Positions 28,083-38,200 of a DNA stretch of 64,000 nt are shown one piece after another. Each line of letters begins with the position of its first letter. Within the stretch, counting starts at the first letter, position 1. Location of the stretch: the NCBI RefSeq assembly GCF_014698755.1, contig NZ_JACJTO010000008.1, positions 62,001 through 126,000 of the forward strand. The letters are read 5' to 3'. The DNA is from Aphanizomenon flos-aquae FACHB-1287. Its GTDB lineage: Bacteria; Cyanobacteriota; Cyanobacteriia; Cyanobacteriales; Nostocaceae. The notes under the pieces were generated by a model. That model was not told the DNA's origin. It searched no databases and was given only the letters and a program-made list of their open reading frames with translations. The translations under genes and the position numbers were made by a program.

Positions 28083-28532
28083 ATGATTTTATTTCAACAG
28101 ATTCGCAAGTTTTTTATGATCATGAGTTTAGTTTTTTTAATGGGAACTTTTACGGCTTTTACTGCGGAAAATTGTTTAGCTGAAACTCAAATCGCTAGTA
28201 TGAATCGAGTCGACGCAACAAATAAGAATATTGAAGGTAAAGTTCAAGAAGCTGTGGGTAATGTGACAGGAAATAAAAAAGATCAATTCATGGGTAAAGC
28301 CAAGCAAGCTGAAAGCAAGATTCGCAATGCAGTTGAAGACATAAAAGATGCGAGTTTGAAACAAAAATCAAAAGCAGTAATAAAAAAGATGGAAATTAAA
28401 ACTGAAAAAGCTATAGATAATAGTATTGTCAACCCTAATTATCTACCTCGTGGCAAAACTAATGATATAAAAAGCGAATCTCGTAACCCAGCAAATAAAA
28501 TGAAAGAGGAGCTTCGTAATACTTTTAATTAG
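28083..28532 (+). CDS. Exported or membrane-anchored CsbD-family protein
   Basis: A 149-residue protein with an N-terminal signal sequence or membrane anchor (about 10-35, ending TAENCLAE). A CsbD domain follows (about 43-95, VDATNKNIEGKVQEAVGNVTG, then KAKQAESKIRNAVEDIKD). The C-terminal extension is basic and probably disordered. It is a second, envelope-directed copy of the small CsbD protein encoded at 26393. It starts 48 bases after the BON lipoprotein gene with an AAAGGAGC ribosome site. Confidence 0.88.
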   Translation: MILFQQIRKFFMIMSLVFLMGTFTAFTAENCLAETQIASMNRVDATNKNIEGKVQEAVGNVTGNKKDQFMGKAKQAESKIRNAVEDIKDASLKQKSKAVIKKMEIKTEKAIDNSIVNPNYLPRGKTNDIKSESRNPANKMKEELRNTFN

Positions 28533-28618
28533 TTCTTAATTAAGATATGTAGGTTGGGTTGACGTAAGAAAACCCAACACTTTTAAGTAGTCATTAATTA
28601 AGATATGTAGGTTGGGTT
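28531..28618. repeat. Direct repeat containing GTTGGGTT/AACCCAAC hairpins
   Basis: The 30-base segment containing TTAATTAAGATATGTAG and GTTGGGTT occurs twice, at about 28531-28560 and 28588-28618. GTTGGGTT with AACCCAAC makes a hairpin at 28553-28578. The same hairpin sequence is at 5829-5850. It abuts the transposase remnant that follows. Confidence 0.6.
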
Positions 28619-28621
28619 AGG

Positions 28622-29173
28622 GAAATAATTTATGGTAAAAAAAGAGCAATAACTTACTGGGTAATCACTACTGATCCAGAAAAAATGCCTGAGAATTCTA
28701 CATCCTTTGTTATGACAAATCTTCAAGGAAAGCTAAAAAAAACTTTAGGTGACCTCTATGAATTAAGAACTTATGTAGAATATGGTTTTCGCCAGTGCAA
28801 ACAGGAACTAGGGTGGACAAATTATCGGTTGACTAATTTCAAGGATATTGAGAGGTGGTGGGAAATTATTTTTTGTGTTTACACAATGATTAGTTTAAAT
28901 TCTCCAGCTTTGTTATCCTTAAATCAATCTGGTCAAACTGAACCAAATGTAGAACAAAGTAATTATGTTGATTTTTCTAAAAATCAACAATGGAATCATG
29001 AAAGTGGATGGAAGAATGCTCTCAATAATCTCCGCTTAATTGTCCAACCACTCTTACTATTTTGGTTAATTTATCTATGGCTCTATATTTTTCCCAATTC
29101 CGATTTATTGATTGGATTCAATCATCTCATTAGCGCGATGAATGGATTTAAACCCTTTTATTCTTCTGGATAA
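28622..29173 (+). pseudogene. C-terminal fragment of an IS701-type transposase
   Basis: The reading frame is open from about 28622, before the first ATG at 28685, and reads IIYGKKRAITYWVITTDPEK then MPENSTSFVMTNL. It continues with YELRTYVEYGFRQCKQELGW and FKDIERWWEIIFCVYTMISL. These are typical of the C-terminal part of IS701-type DDE transposases, including the Glu of the YGFRQCKQELGW block. The N-terminal two-thirds with the two Asp residues is missing and replaced by the repeat. It should be inactive. Confidence 0.8.
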
Positions 29174-29432
29174 TTTAGTTCAGTTACTACTTGCTTAATT
29201 CGGAGAGTGACAGAAGAGGGGTATATTGTAGATCACCTTCAGCTATTGGTTGACTCTTTCGGGTATTCCATAGGAGTAATAGGGATGTATTCTACGGATA
29301 CTGTCATAGTTATTCCCTCAAATCAATTTTGTTTAAACTTAATATAAACTATATAATTATCCGTTGACTATTTTCTATAATCATTAGACTTACACTAAAT
29401 CAGTTTAACAAAATAACCATCAAGGAGAAACT

Positions 29433-30431
29433 ATGTCAGCGGAAAGACCTAGTATTTTGGTAACAGGAGGAGCAGGATATATTGGCTCTCATACAGTTTT
29501 AGCACTCAAGCAAGCCGGTTATGATGTCGTCATACTTGATAATTTGGTCTATGGACATCGGGATTTAGTAGAACAGGTTTTACAAGTAGAATTGATAGTA
29601 GGAGATACAAGCGATCGCACTTTACTAGATAATCTTTTTCAGAGTCGCAATTTTGCCGCAGTGATGCACTTTTCCGCCTATGCTTATGTAGGTGAATCTG
29701 TCACTGATCCAGCTAAATATTACCGTAATAATGTTTTAGGGACATTAACATTATTAGAATCAATGTTAGCAGCTTCTATTCATAAATTTGTCTTTTCTTC
29801 CACCTGTGCTACCTATGGTGTACCGAATTTTATTCCGATTACAGAAGATCATCCCCAAAATCCCATTAATCCCTATGGTGCAACTAAATTAATGGTAGAA
29901 AGGATATTAACTGATTTTGATGTAGCATACAATTTTAAATCAGTACGTTTCCGTTACTTTAATGCTGCTGGCGCTAACCCCCAAGGATTATTAGGAGAAG
30001 ATCATCATCCCGAAACCCATTTAATCCCTTTAATATTACAAACAGCATTAGGTCAACGGGAAGCTATTAGTATTTTTGGGACTGATTATCCCACTCCTGA
30101 TGGTACTTGTATCCGCGATTATATTCATGTTAATGATTTAGCTGATGCCCATATTTTGGGACTAGAATATTTATTAAATGGTGGTGAAAGCGAGGTTTTT
30201 AACTTAGGAAATGGTAACGGGTTTTCAGTCAGAGAAGTAATTGCAGCGGCAGAAGATGTCACAGGTATGTTAATATCAGTTAAGGAATGCGATCGCCGTC
30301 CTGGAGATCCTCCAGCCTTAATTGGTACAAGCGAAAAAGCCCGGCAAATCTTGAATTGGCAACCCCAATATCCAGGTATTAAAGATATCGTCTCTCACGC
30401 TTGGCAATGGCATCAACAAAGGCATAAATAA
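29433..30431 (+). CDS. galE: UDP-glucose 4-epimerase
   Basis: Interconverts UDP-glucose and UDP-galactose with bound NAD, supplying galactose for polysaccharides. The 332-residue length is normal. Visible motifs are the NAD-binding GGAGYIGSH at the N-terminus, the catalytic Ser-Thr-Cys region FSSTCATYG, the YGATK (Tyr-x-x-x-Lys) pair, RYFNAAGANPQGLLGEDH, and the C-terminal CDRRPGDPPALIG. AAGGAGAAA precedes the ATG. It stands alone between the IS701 remnant and the STAND gene. Confidence 0.95.
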   Translation: MSAERPSILVTGGAGYIGSHTVLALKQAGYDVVILDNLVYGHRDLVEQVLQVELIVGDTSDRTLLDNLFQSRNFAAVMHFSAYAYVGESVTDPAKYYRNNVLGTLTLLESMLAASIHKFVFSSTCATYGVPNFIPITEDHPQNPINPYGATKLMVERILTDFDVAYNFKSVRFRYFNAAGANPQGLLGEDHHPETHLIPLILQTALGQREAISIFGTDYPTPDGTCIRDYIHVNDLADAHILGLEYLLNGGESEVFNLGNGNGFSVREVIAAAEDVTGMLISVKECDRRPGDPPALIGTSEKARQILNWQPQYPGIKDIVSHAWQWHQQRHK

Positions 30432-30602
30432 AAGCCTTAGAAGATGTTTTAAAAGTTTATGGCGATTAGAAACTGCTACCACACAAACAAAGTCCACGCT
30501 TTTGAACCCATGAAGGTGTGTTTCGTCTGTGTAGCCGCGACTTCTAGTCGCCGGGTGGATAATAAATTAAACTCTACCCATACAAGACTTCCGCTTGGGG
30601 AG

Positions 30603-33158
30603 TTATTGTTTTTGAATTGCTTTTTGAACTCTCTCAACTTGTAGAGGAACTTCCGCCTCCGTAAATAATATTATGGCTTGCTCAAAATTGATCTGACTAT
30701 TTTGAAATTCACCCATTTTCTGATATGTTAAACCTAATTGGAAATAAGCTGCTGCTAAATCATATCTATTAGCATTGATTTTATTGAATATTTCTATTGA
30801 TTCTGAATGTTTAGAAAGTGCTTCTTGAAAATTATTTTGGATGCGAGCAAGTTCTGCTAAACCAGTTAAAGCCTGAGCTACAAATAGATTATGTTCAGGA
30901 TTATATTTAACTGCTTCAGAAGATTCCAAGGAAAGGATAAATGGGTTCGTGTTCCCGTAAAATCGAGTTTTTTCTTGAGACAATTTTATTACTTCATGAT
31001 ACATTATCAAAGATTTTTGAATATTCCCTAAATTTTTGTAAATTATACCTAACCTGTTTAACACATAGATTTTACGCCATACAAGAAAATCTAATTCAGT
31101 TTCTAAACCCGACTTAATAAGCAAAGTTTCGATATTAGCTACAATATAACATAGTCTTTTAGCCAAAACTTGAGCAAGAAACCCATAAGATAATCTTTTT
31201 GTAAAAAATTTATCAACAACTGATGTTTTTTCTAGATTCAAGTACGAGTATATAATAGCTAATTGCAGAGATATATTTATTTGATATCTTTTTATTTTTA
31301 ACTTTAAACTTGGACTTACTTTTCGCATTATGGTTGCTAACCATGATTTGGTTAGGTCTAAAATATTTAGACCTGCTTCCAGTTCCCAGCTATTTATATA
31401 GCAGATAGATAAATATATTTTATTTTTTAATATCAACAATATAATATCATCATATTTTGTGTCTATCTTATTATTTTCAAACCCATCTAAAAGAGAATTT
31501 GCCAATGCTAGTGATTTATTATGGTAGTTAATTGCTATGTTTATATTTCCTAAGAGCATATTGATTTCACCTTTAATAGAATCAATACTTGCTATTATAT
31601 ATTGAGATTTTATGTTTTTTATGATCAAATCCAATATAGATATTGTTTTTACTAATCCTACCGCTCGATGGTAAGAAAAAGCAAGAGTTTCATCAGGTGT
31701 GAAGGAATTATTTCTTCGTTCTATCAATACATATCCAGTATTTTCAAAGTCATGAATACATTCATAATGATAATAAGCTTCAAAGGCTTTCTTCGCGTCC
31801 TCGCTTGTGCGAATATTTTTCACACTACCTCTCCAAAATTCGGCTGCTTTTCGGTTAACTTCCTCCCATTCTTGACTTGATTTTAACCTTTTTATGCTCT
31901 CTTCTTTAATTACTGGATGCAGCCAATACTTCCCCTTAGCAAATTCAAACAAACGCAAACTTCTTAAAGTTCTAATTATATAGATATGCTGGTCAGGAAT
32001 ATCCCACAACAAAGCTATTAAAGCATCTTCAGTCACTTGCGGTATATCTTGATAGCGATAACATCCTAACCTACACAGTAACTTATAAGCATTGGGATTT
32101 AAACTTTGTAATCTCTCAAATTGATTGACAACTAAATTTTTTAATCCTCTTTCCACCCAAGTACAATTTTCTTGCCAATAAGCAGTTGCATCTCCTTCAT
32201 AATTTGTTTCTATTGACCCAACTAGAATATGCATGGCTTTAGCATTACCACCATATTTTATGTGCATTTCTTCTAGTAAAGAAACATCAATCTCAACTTC
32301 GTGAAATGCGAAAAATTTTTGCCATGCTGAACTACTCAAGTTACTTAAATAATAATGATAAACTACATCAATCCGGTCATCAAATAAACATTCTCTACTC
32401 GTAATTATTGTAAATGACTGCACAGTTGTATCAGCTAATATCTTCAATAATTCTAAATAACGACTATGATTTTGAATAAACTTACCGTGTTTATCTAGTA
32501 CAGGTTCTAAATTATCAATTAATATTCCGACCCGACGATTTTGCAAGTGTTTTTTTAATCTGATCAGTGTAATCCCAAATTCCCTTCCTGGTTCTTCTTG
32601 AAAATATTGTTTTAACCATTCGTCAACTATGCTTTCAATGCTAGTGATATTCTCTGTTTCCCGAACCATTTCTAAGGATAAAACTAAATCAAAGCCGTGA
32701 TTATCTAAATATTGCTTGGCTAAAGTTGTTTTACCTATTCCTCCTGGAGCCTGAATAACAATCATTTTTTGATGTTGATTGAAGAGAGTATTAAGCTTTT
32801 TTAAGTCATCATCTCTACCGAAAAAATTAACACCTTTATTCTCAACAGAAAATAAGTCTTGATGACAAATATCTGTATTAATTATAGCTTTTGAACTTAG
32901 AATACTGTCTATATTACTTTCATAAAATAGTTTTAATGCCTCAAATACGGATTGAATTGCATACTCTTCAACACGCTCCTTTGTTAAAATCTTGCGAATG
33001 GTATCTTTACTTATTATTATACCATGATTTTCTAGTTGTATCTGTATCCACTTAATCCTATTACGAGGATTAATACATTTCTTCGTGAGGGTATCAATTA
33101 TTTTCTTCTCACCCACACTAGTCAGTATGTAAGTAAGCCGATTTCTAGTATTCTTCAT
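30603..33158 (-). CDS. STAND-family NTPase (NB-ARC) with TPR repeats and N-terminal HTH-like domain
   Basis: STAND ATPases are ligand-triggered switches used in signalling, transcription control and defence. The 851-residue protein has an N-terminal basic helical domain (about 8-80) that looks like a helix-turn-helix (ENHGIIISKDTIRKILTKER). The NB-ARC ATPase follows, with Walker A APGGIGKTTLAK at about 138 and Walker B VGILIDNLEP at about 210. A winged-helix region comes next. The long helical C-terminus ends in TPR-like units (GLAELARIQNNFQEALSKHS, YFQLGLTYQKMGEFQNSQ). A TTG at 33170 would add four residues. No adjacent effector gene is evident. Codon use is more AT-rich than in housekeeping neighbours. 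Confidence 0.82.
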   Translation of the reverse strand: MKNTRNRLTYILTSVGEKKIIDTLTKKCINPRNRIKWIQIQLENHGIIISKDTIRKILTKERVEEYAIQSVFEALKLFYESNIDSILSSKAIINTDICHQDLFSVENKGVNFFGRDDDLKKLNTLFNQHQKMIVIQAPGGIGKTTLAKQYLDNHGFDLVLSLEMVRETENITSIESIVDEWLKQYFQEEPGREFGITLIRLKKHLQNRRVGILIDNLEPVLDKHGKFIQNHSRYLELLKILADTTVQSFTIITSRECLFDDRIDVVYHYYLSNLSSSAWQKFFAFHEVEIDVSLLEEMHIKYGGNAKAMHILVGSIETNYEGDATAYWQENCTWVERGLKNLVVNQFERLQSLNPNAYKLLCRLGCYRYQDIPQVTEDALIALLWDIPDQHIYIIRTLRSLRLFEFAKGKYWLHPVIKEESIKRLKSSQEWEEVNRKAAEFWRGSVKNIRTSEDAKKAFEAYYHYECIHDFENTGYVLIERRNNSFTPDETLAFSYHRAVGLVKTISILDLIIKNIKSQYIIASIDSIKGEINMLLGNINIAINYHNKSLALANSLLDGFENNKIDTKYDDIILLILKNKIYLSICYINSWELEAGLNILDLTKSWLATIMRKVSPSLKLKIKRYQINISLQLAIIYSYLNLEKTSVVDKFFTKRLSYGFLAQVLAKRLCYIVANIETLLIKSGLETELDFLVWRKIYVLNRLGIIYKNLGNIQKSLIMYHEVIKLSQEKTRFYGNTNPFILSLESSEAVKYNPEHNLFVAQALTGLAELARIQNNFQEALSKHSESIEIFNKINANRYDLAAAYFQLGLTYQKMGEFQNSQINFEQAIILFTEAEVPLQVERVQKAIQKQ

Positions 33159-33181
33159 TACGTCTACCAAAAATTACGAAT

Positions 33182-33298
33182 TTAACGAAGTTAACAACAC
33201 TAGTGTGAAGTTATTTTTCTCTACTAACTAGTATTTAGAAAGCAATTGTACCATGATTTCCAGAATTTTCATTGACGAACTTTACTTAACTTCGTTAA
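33182..33298. promoter_or_regulatory. Paired palindromic operator candidates upstream of the STAND gene
   Basis: TTAAC-GAA-GTTAA occurs at 33182-33194, and its reverse complement TTAAC-TTC-GTTAA at 33286-33298. The identity extends to 15 bases (ATTTAACGAAGTTAA). The first site lies 24 bases before the STAND start and the second nearer the rightward gene. Two matched palindromes in a divergent promoter suggest a regulator that binds both. Confidence 0.6.
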
Positions 33299-33405
33299 AT
33301 ATGCACATACGATACAGAAGTCATGACTTAATAATATAGACATTGCCAAAATTTGGTCGAGTTACAGTATCACAGAGGTAATCAGTAATAAATCGAACTC
33401 AACCT

Positions 33406-33872
33406 ATGAATAATATATTAAATTCAACACTACCGGACTTTTGGTCACTGTGGATTGACCATCAAGATTATTTATACAGTGCTTGTCTGATATGGATGAG
33501 TAATATTCCTGATGCTAAGGATATTATGAGTCAAGCCATGCTTAAAGCTGAGGAAAAAATGCGTATTCACACAGTCAAAAACTTTAGATATTGGGTAACA
33601 CAACTAGCTTATAATCTCTGTCTTGATGTCTATAGAAAGCGTCATCAGACTATCCAGTATTCTACCCTACCCTAACCCTCTCCTGGTCAAGACGAGAGAA
33701 TCCTCTTTGCGAAGGGTAAAAAAGGGTAATTCAACTTCCGTGCATACTGTAAGCCTTCAAAGAGAGAAGTTTTTCTGTAACTTTTTTGACTTTCTCAGTA
33801 TCCTCTTATCACAAACAAGTGTTCGCTATCGCACAACAATTAAAACTCCAACTTCCCAAAAAGCATACATTA
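33406..33872 (+). pseudogene. Decayed sigma-70-type factor (region 2 intact, region 4 remnant out of frame)
   Basis: The first frame (33406-33675, 89 residues) resembles sigma region 2: LWIDHQDYLYSACLIWM, DAKDIMSQAMLKAEEKM and NFRYWVTQLAYNLCLDVYR. It ends in a CCCTACCCTAACCCTCTCC repeat. About 60 bases later a second frame gives VSLQREKFFCNFFDFLS and then a third frame gives SYHKQVFAIAQQLKLQLP. Together these look like the helix-turn-helix of region 4. The gene seems to have been broken by a repeat insertion and frameshifts. The region 2 piece could still be made as a stand-alone protein. It lies just before the pilin-like genes it may once have controlled. Confidence 0.6.
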
Positions 33873-33877
33873 ATAGT

Positions 33878-34456
33878 ATGACCCAACAAGCAGCCAAGGT
33901 TATTCCCTCTCGCTCTCCTTTCCCCTGTCAATTCTTAATGATGATTTACCCGACCACAGTAAGTACAATTTTAGCTGTTATCATTGCTACTGCTTTCCCA
34001 CTGAAAGCCTCCGCCCAAAATGCTGATATAGATTTTATAGGTACGATACCATCTGTCGTAAAGATTAACAGCACCAGTCCTGGTTCTATTCAGAACACCC
34101 CTAATCAAGATAATTCCACACCAGTGGTACTAAATATCACTAACACTACTGGCATAGTCTTGAGCATTACCAATATTGCTAATCAGGGTACGGTTTTATC
34201 TGGCAGTAAAACATATAACGATCTTGATCTAATCAACGCTAAAGTCAAAGATGGTGATAATCTCGTGATTGAAAGTGAAATTTCACCTAGTGGTAAGTCT
34301 ACCCCAGTTCATCCTTTGAATGTAGCAAGTGCAGTTCAAGCCGCAGTCAGCAGTGGTAAAGATTATCTAATTTACCTTAAGATTACCAATATTTCTGGCT
34401 TATTACCACAAAGAACTTATAAAATCTATGTCAATATTCTGATCACACCCCAGTAA
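33878..34456 (+). CDS. Exported pilin-like protein 1
   Basis: A 192-residue secreted protein. From the ATG at 33878 the signal peptide is long; from 33941 (MIYPTTVSTILAVIIATAF) it is of normal size, ending ASAQNADIDF. The mature part is beta-rich, Asn/Ser/Thr-rich and ends RTYKIYVNILITPQ, as in fimbrial subunits whose last strand is hydrophobic. It aligns along its length with the next gene (ADIDFIGTIP versus ANVDFFGVVP, and related final strands) but lacks the two Cys residues of that protein. The open frame back to 33623 belongs to the decayed sigma gene. Function as a fibre subunit is inferred. Confidence 0.65.
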   Translation: MTQQAAKVIPSRSPFPCQFLMMIYPTTVSTILAVIIATAFPLKASAQNADIDFIGTIPSVVKINSTSPGSIQNTPNQDNSTPVVLNITNTTGIVLSITNIANQGTVLSGSKTYNDLDLINAKVKDGDNLVIESEISPSGKSTPVHPLNVASAVQAAVSSGKDYLIYLKITNISGLLPQRTYKIYVNILITPQ

Positions 34457-34593
34457 TTGCCTCCTTCACTAAGAGAAAGTGAGATTAGAGTAGCCTTGAT
34501 TACTTAATAATAATTCAGTAAAAAAAATAAATCACAACTTGGTTATCTTACTACTGTTAAGTTATAATTACTTAAACTCTTAGTCATAGAACA

Positions 34594-35130
34594 ATGATTA
34601 ATCTAAGTCGTAGTACCCTATTAACTGGTATCGCCGCTTTAAGCAGTATAGCCCTCAATTCTCAAGTCCGAGCTCAAACTGCTAATGTTGATTTTTTCGG
34701 TGTTGTCCCCCCAAGTTGTGCAGTCAACAGCATCACAGGCGGAACCTTAACAAACATCATTAATGGAACTGTAAACCCCCTCAAATTAGAAACTAACACC
34801 GTGGGTAACATCAATGTTAGCTGCAATAGTGGGGTAAAATTTGCCGTTACTGGTATTGAAAATAATGGCAGTACATTCACAAGCAAAACCTTCGGTGATA
34901 TTGATGTCATCACCGCCCAAGTAGAAGACTCCAGCAATACTCAGGTCGCTACTGGTAATATTTCCCCCAGCGCTGGTACTACATCATTAAATACACCTGG
35001 AGTATTACAAACAGGTCCTATCACTGGTGACGACTATGGAGTTAAGTTGTCCTTAGAAGGTAATGGTGACAACACCCTGCCCGTAGGAACTTACAGAATT
35101 AGAGTCAAAGTTTCTCTCACACCTCAGTAA
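34594..35130 (+). CDS. Exported pilin-like protein 2
   Basis: A 178-residue secreted protein with a signal peptide (1-27, ending QVRAQTANVDFFG). The mature part has two Cys residues (PPSCAVNS and INVSCNSG) about 37 residues apart, which fits the disulfide of chaperone-usher pilins. The C-terminal strand is GTYRIRVKVSLTPQ. It is a paralogue of the preceding gene, 137 bases away, and is followed by a terminator-like hairpin. The chaperone and usher-like genes 5-9 kb downstream support a fibre-subunit role. I cannot name a specific pilin family with certainty. Confidence 0.68.
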   Translation: MINLSRSTLLTGIAALSSIALNSQVRAQTANVDFFGVVPPSCAVNSITGGTLTNIINGTVNPLKLETNTVGNINVSCNSGVKFAVTGIENNGSTFTSKTFGDIDVITAQVEDSSNTQVATGNISPSAGTTSLNTPGVLQTGPITGDDYGVKLSLEGNGDNTLPVGTYRIRVKVSLTPQ

Positions 35131-35157
35131 GCCTCCTCTGTGTTTTCCTACTTTTTC

Positions 35158-35191
35158 AGCCTCAAGCAGAATCTCCCATTGAGGGCTTTTT
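35158..35191 (+). terminator. Terminator-like hairpin after pilin-like gene 2
   Basis: AGCCTCAA and TTGAGGGCT pair with one bulge around a loop of about 13 bases, followed by TTTTT. It lies 28 bases after the stop of the pilin-like gene and before the RTX gene, which has its own AAAGGAAA ribosome site. Confidence 0.65.
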
Positions 35192-35266
35192 ATATACCGT
35201 TGCATAGCTGAAATTTTTGCAAGCAACCTCGTTACATTTTCATCACACTCAAAGGAAATAAACAAT

Positions 35267-38200
35267 ATGCCGCAAGTTATTTGGACTAAACTGCTGGGAA
35301 CTAGTAGTGCTGATTCGGCCGAGTCCATAACCACAGGTAGCGATGGTGCTATCTATGTCGCTGGGTATACTGATGGCAACCTGGATGGACAGGTGAATAG
35401 CGGTGATGGTGATGCCTTTGTCACTAAATACAATACCGATGGGACAAAAGCCTGGACTAAACTGCTGGGAACTAGTAGTTTGGATGAAGCTTATTCCCTA
35501 ACCACAGGTAGCGATGGTGCTATCTATGTCGCTGGGTATACTGTTGGGAACCTGGATGGACAGGTGAATAGCGGTATTAGAGATGCCTTTGTCACTAAAT
35601 ACAATACCGATGGTACAAAAGCCTGGACTAAACTGCTGGGAACCAGTGGTAATGATTATGCCAATTCCCTAACCACAGGTAGCGATGGTGCTATCTATGT
35701 TGCTGGGTATACTTATGGCAACCTGGATGGACAGGTGAATAGCGGTAGATACGATACTTTTGTCACTAAATACAATACCGATGGGACAAAAGCCTGGACT
35801 AAACTGCTGGGAGTTAGTGGTAATGATTGGGCTTCTTCCCTAACCACAGGTAGCGATGGTGCTATCTATGTCGCTGGGTATACTTATGGCAACCTGGATG
35901 GACAGGTGAATAGCGGTAGTAGTGATGCCTTTGTCACTAAATACAATACCGATGGGACAAAAGCCTGGACTAAACTGCTGGGAAGCAGTGATTATGATTG
36001 GGCTTCTTCCCTAACCACAGGTAGCGATGGTGCTATCTATGTCGCTGGGTATACTGGTGGCAACCTGGATGGACAGGTGAATAGTGGTGGTGTTGATTCC
36101 TTTGTCACTAAATACAATACCGATGGGACAAAAGCCTGGACTAAACTGCTGGGAGGTAGTAGTTATGATCAAGCCAACTCCCTAACCACAGGTAGCGATG
36201 GTGCTATCTATGTCGCTGGGTATACTTATGGCAACCTGGATGGACAGGTGAATAGTGGTGGTGCTGATACCTTTGTCACTAAATACAATACCGATGGGAC
36301 AAAAGCCTGGACTAAACTGCTGGGAAGCAGTGTTGATGATATTGCCATGTCCCTAACCACAGGTAGCGATGGTGCTATCTATGTCGCTGGGTTTACTTAT
36401 AGCAACCTGGATGGACAGGTGAATAGCGGTGGTGTTGATGCCTTTGTTACCAAGTATAATACGGATGGGACAAAAGTCTGGACTAAACTACTGGGAAGCA
36501 GTGTTAATGATTATGCCTATTCCCTAACCACAGGTAGCGATGGTGCTATCTATGTCGCTGGGTATACTAGTGGCAACCTGAATGGACAGGTGAATAGTGG
36601 TAGTTACGATGCTTTTGTTATTAAGTTAAACGTTAACGAAGCCCCAGTTATTACCAGTCCTGCTACCGCCACCTTTGCCGAAAACGGTACAGGAACAGTT
36701 TATACTGTCACCGCTACATCTACCAGTACAAACCTCACCTACAGTTTATCTGGTACGGATGTTAATCTCTTTAACATCAATAATGGCGTTGTCACCTTCA
36801 AAACCGCGCCTAACTTTGAAGTGCCTGGTGATAATGGTGCAAATAATGTTTATGATATCAACGTTATCGCTAGTGATGGTTCATTAACCGCAACAAAAGC
36901 GGTAGCCATTACCGTTACCAACGTTAACGAAGCTCCAGTTATTACCAGTGCTGCTACCGCCACCTTTGCCGAAAATGGCACAGGAACAGTTTACACCGTC
37001 ACTGCTACGGATGTAGATGCGGGTACAACTCTCACCTACAGTTTATCTGGTACGGATGCTAACCTCTTTAACATCAATAATGGCGTTGTCACCTTCAAAA
37101 CCGCGCCTAACTTTGAAGTGCCTGGTGATAATGGTGCAAATAATGTTTATGATATCAACGTTATTGCTAGTGATGGTACATTAACCGCTACACAAGCCGT
37201 AGCCATTACCGTTACCAACGTTACCGAACCTTCAGTTATTTGGACTAAACTGCTGGGAACTAGTAGTTATGATTGGGTTTCTTCCCTAACCACAGGTAGC
37301 GATGGTGCTATCTATGTCGCTGGAGTTACTGGTGGGAACCTGGATGGACAGGTGAATAGCGGTAGTTATGATGGCTTTGTCACTAAATACAATACCGATG
37401 GGACAAAAGCCTGGACTAAACTGCTGGGAGGCAGTAGTTATGATTATGCCAATTCCCTAACCACAGGTAGCGATGGTGCTATCTATGTCGCTGGGTATAC
37501 TGGTGGCAACCTGGATGGACAGGTGAATAGCGGTAATGAAGATGCCTTTGTCACCAAATACAATACCGATGGGACAAAAGCCTGGACTAAACTGCTGGGA
37601 GGCAGTAGTTATGATATTGCCATGTCCCTAACCACAGGTAGCGATGGTGCTATCTATGTCGCTGGGTATACTGATGGCAACCTGGATGGACAGGTGAATA
37701 GCGGTAATAATGATGCCTTTGTCACTAAATACAATACTGATGGTACAAAAGCCTGGACTAAACTGCTGGGAGGCAGTGGTGCTGATTATGCCAATTCCCT
37801 AACCACAGGTAGCGATGGTGCTATCTATGTCGCTGGGTCTACTAATGGCAACCTGGATGGACAGACGAATAGCGGTGGTGTTGATTCCTTTGTCACTAAA
37901 TACAATACCGATGGGACAAAAGCCTGGACTAAACTGCTGGGAACCAGTGGTGCTGATTATGCTTATTCCCTAACCACAGGTAGCGATGGTGCTATCTATG
38001 TCGCTGGGTATACTTATGGCAACCTGGATGGACAGGTGAATAGCGGTAGTTACGATACTTTTGTCACTAAATACAATACCGATGGGACAAAAGCCTGGAC
38101 TAAACTGCTGGGAGGTAGTGGTAATGATATTGCCTATTCCCTAACCACAGGTAGCGATGGTGCTATCTATGTCGCTGGGTATACTAGTGGCAACCTGGAT

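Noticed and set aside
30459-30644. 61-residue frame after galE
   Set aside because: It crosses a GCGACTTCTAGTCGCC repeat and overlaps the end of the STAND gene on the other strand.
33623-33877. N-terminal extension of pilin-like protein 1
   Set aside because: The sequence before 33878 reads like decayed sigma-factor region 4 and lacks a signal peptide, which only appears after the later starts.
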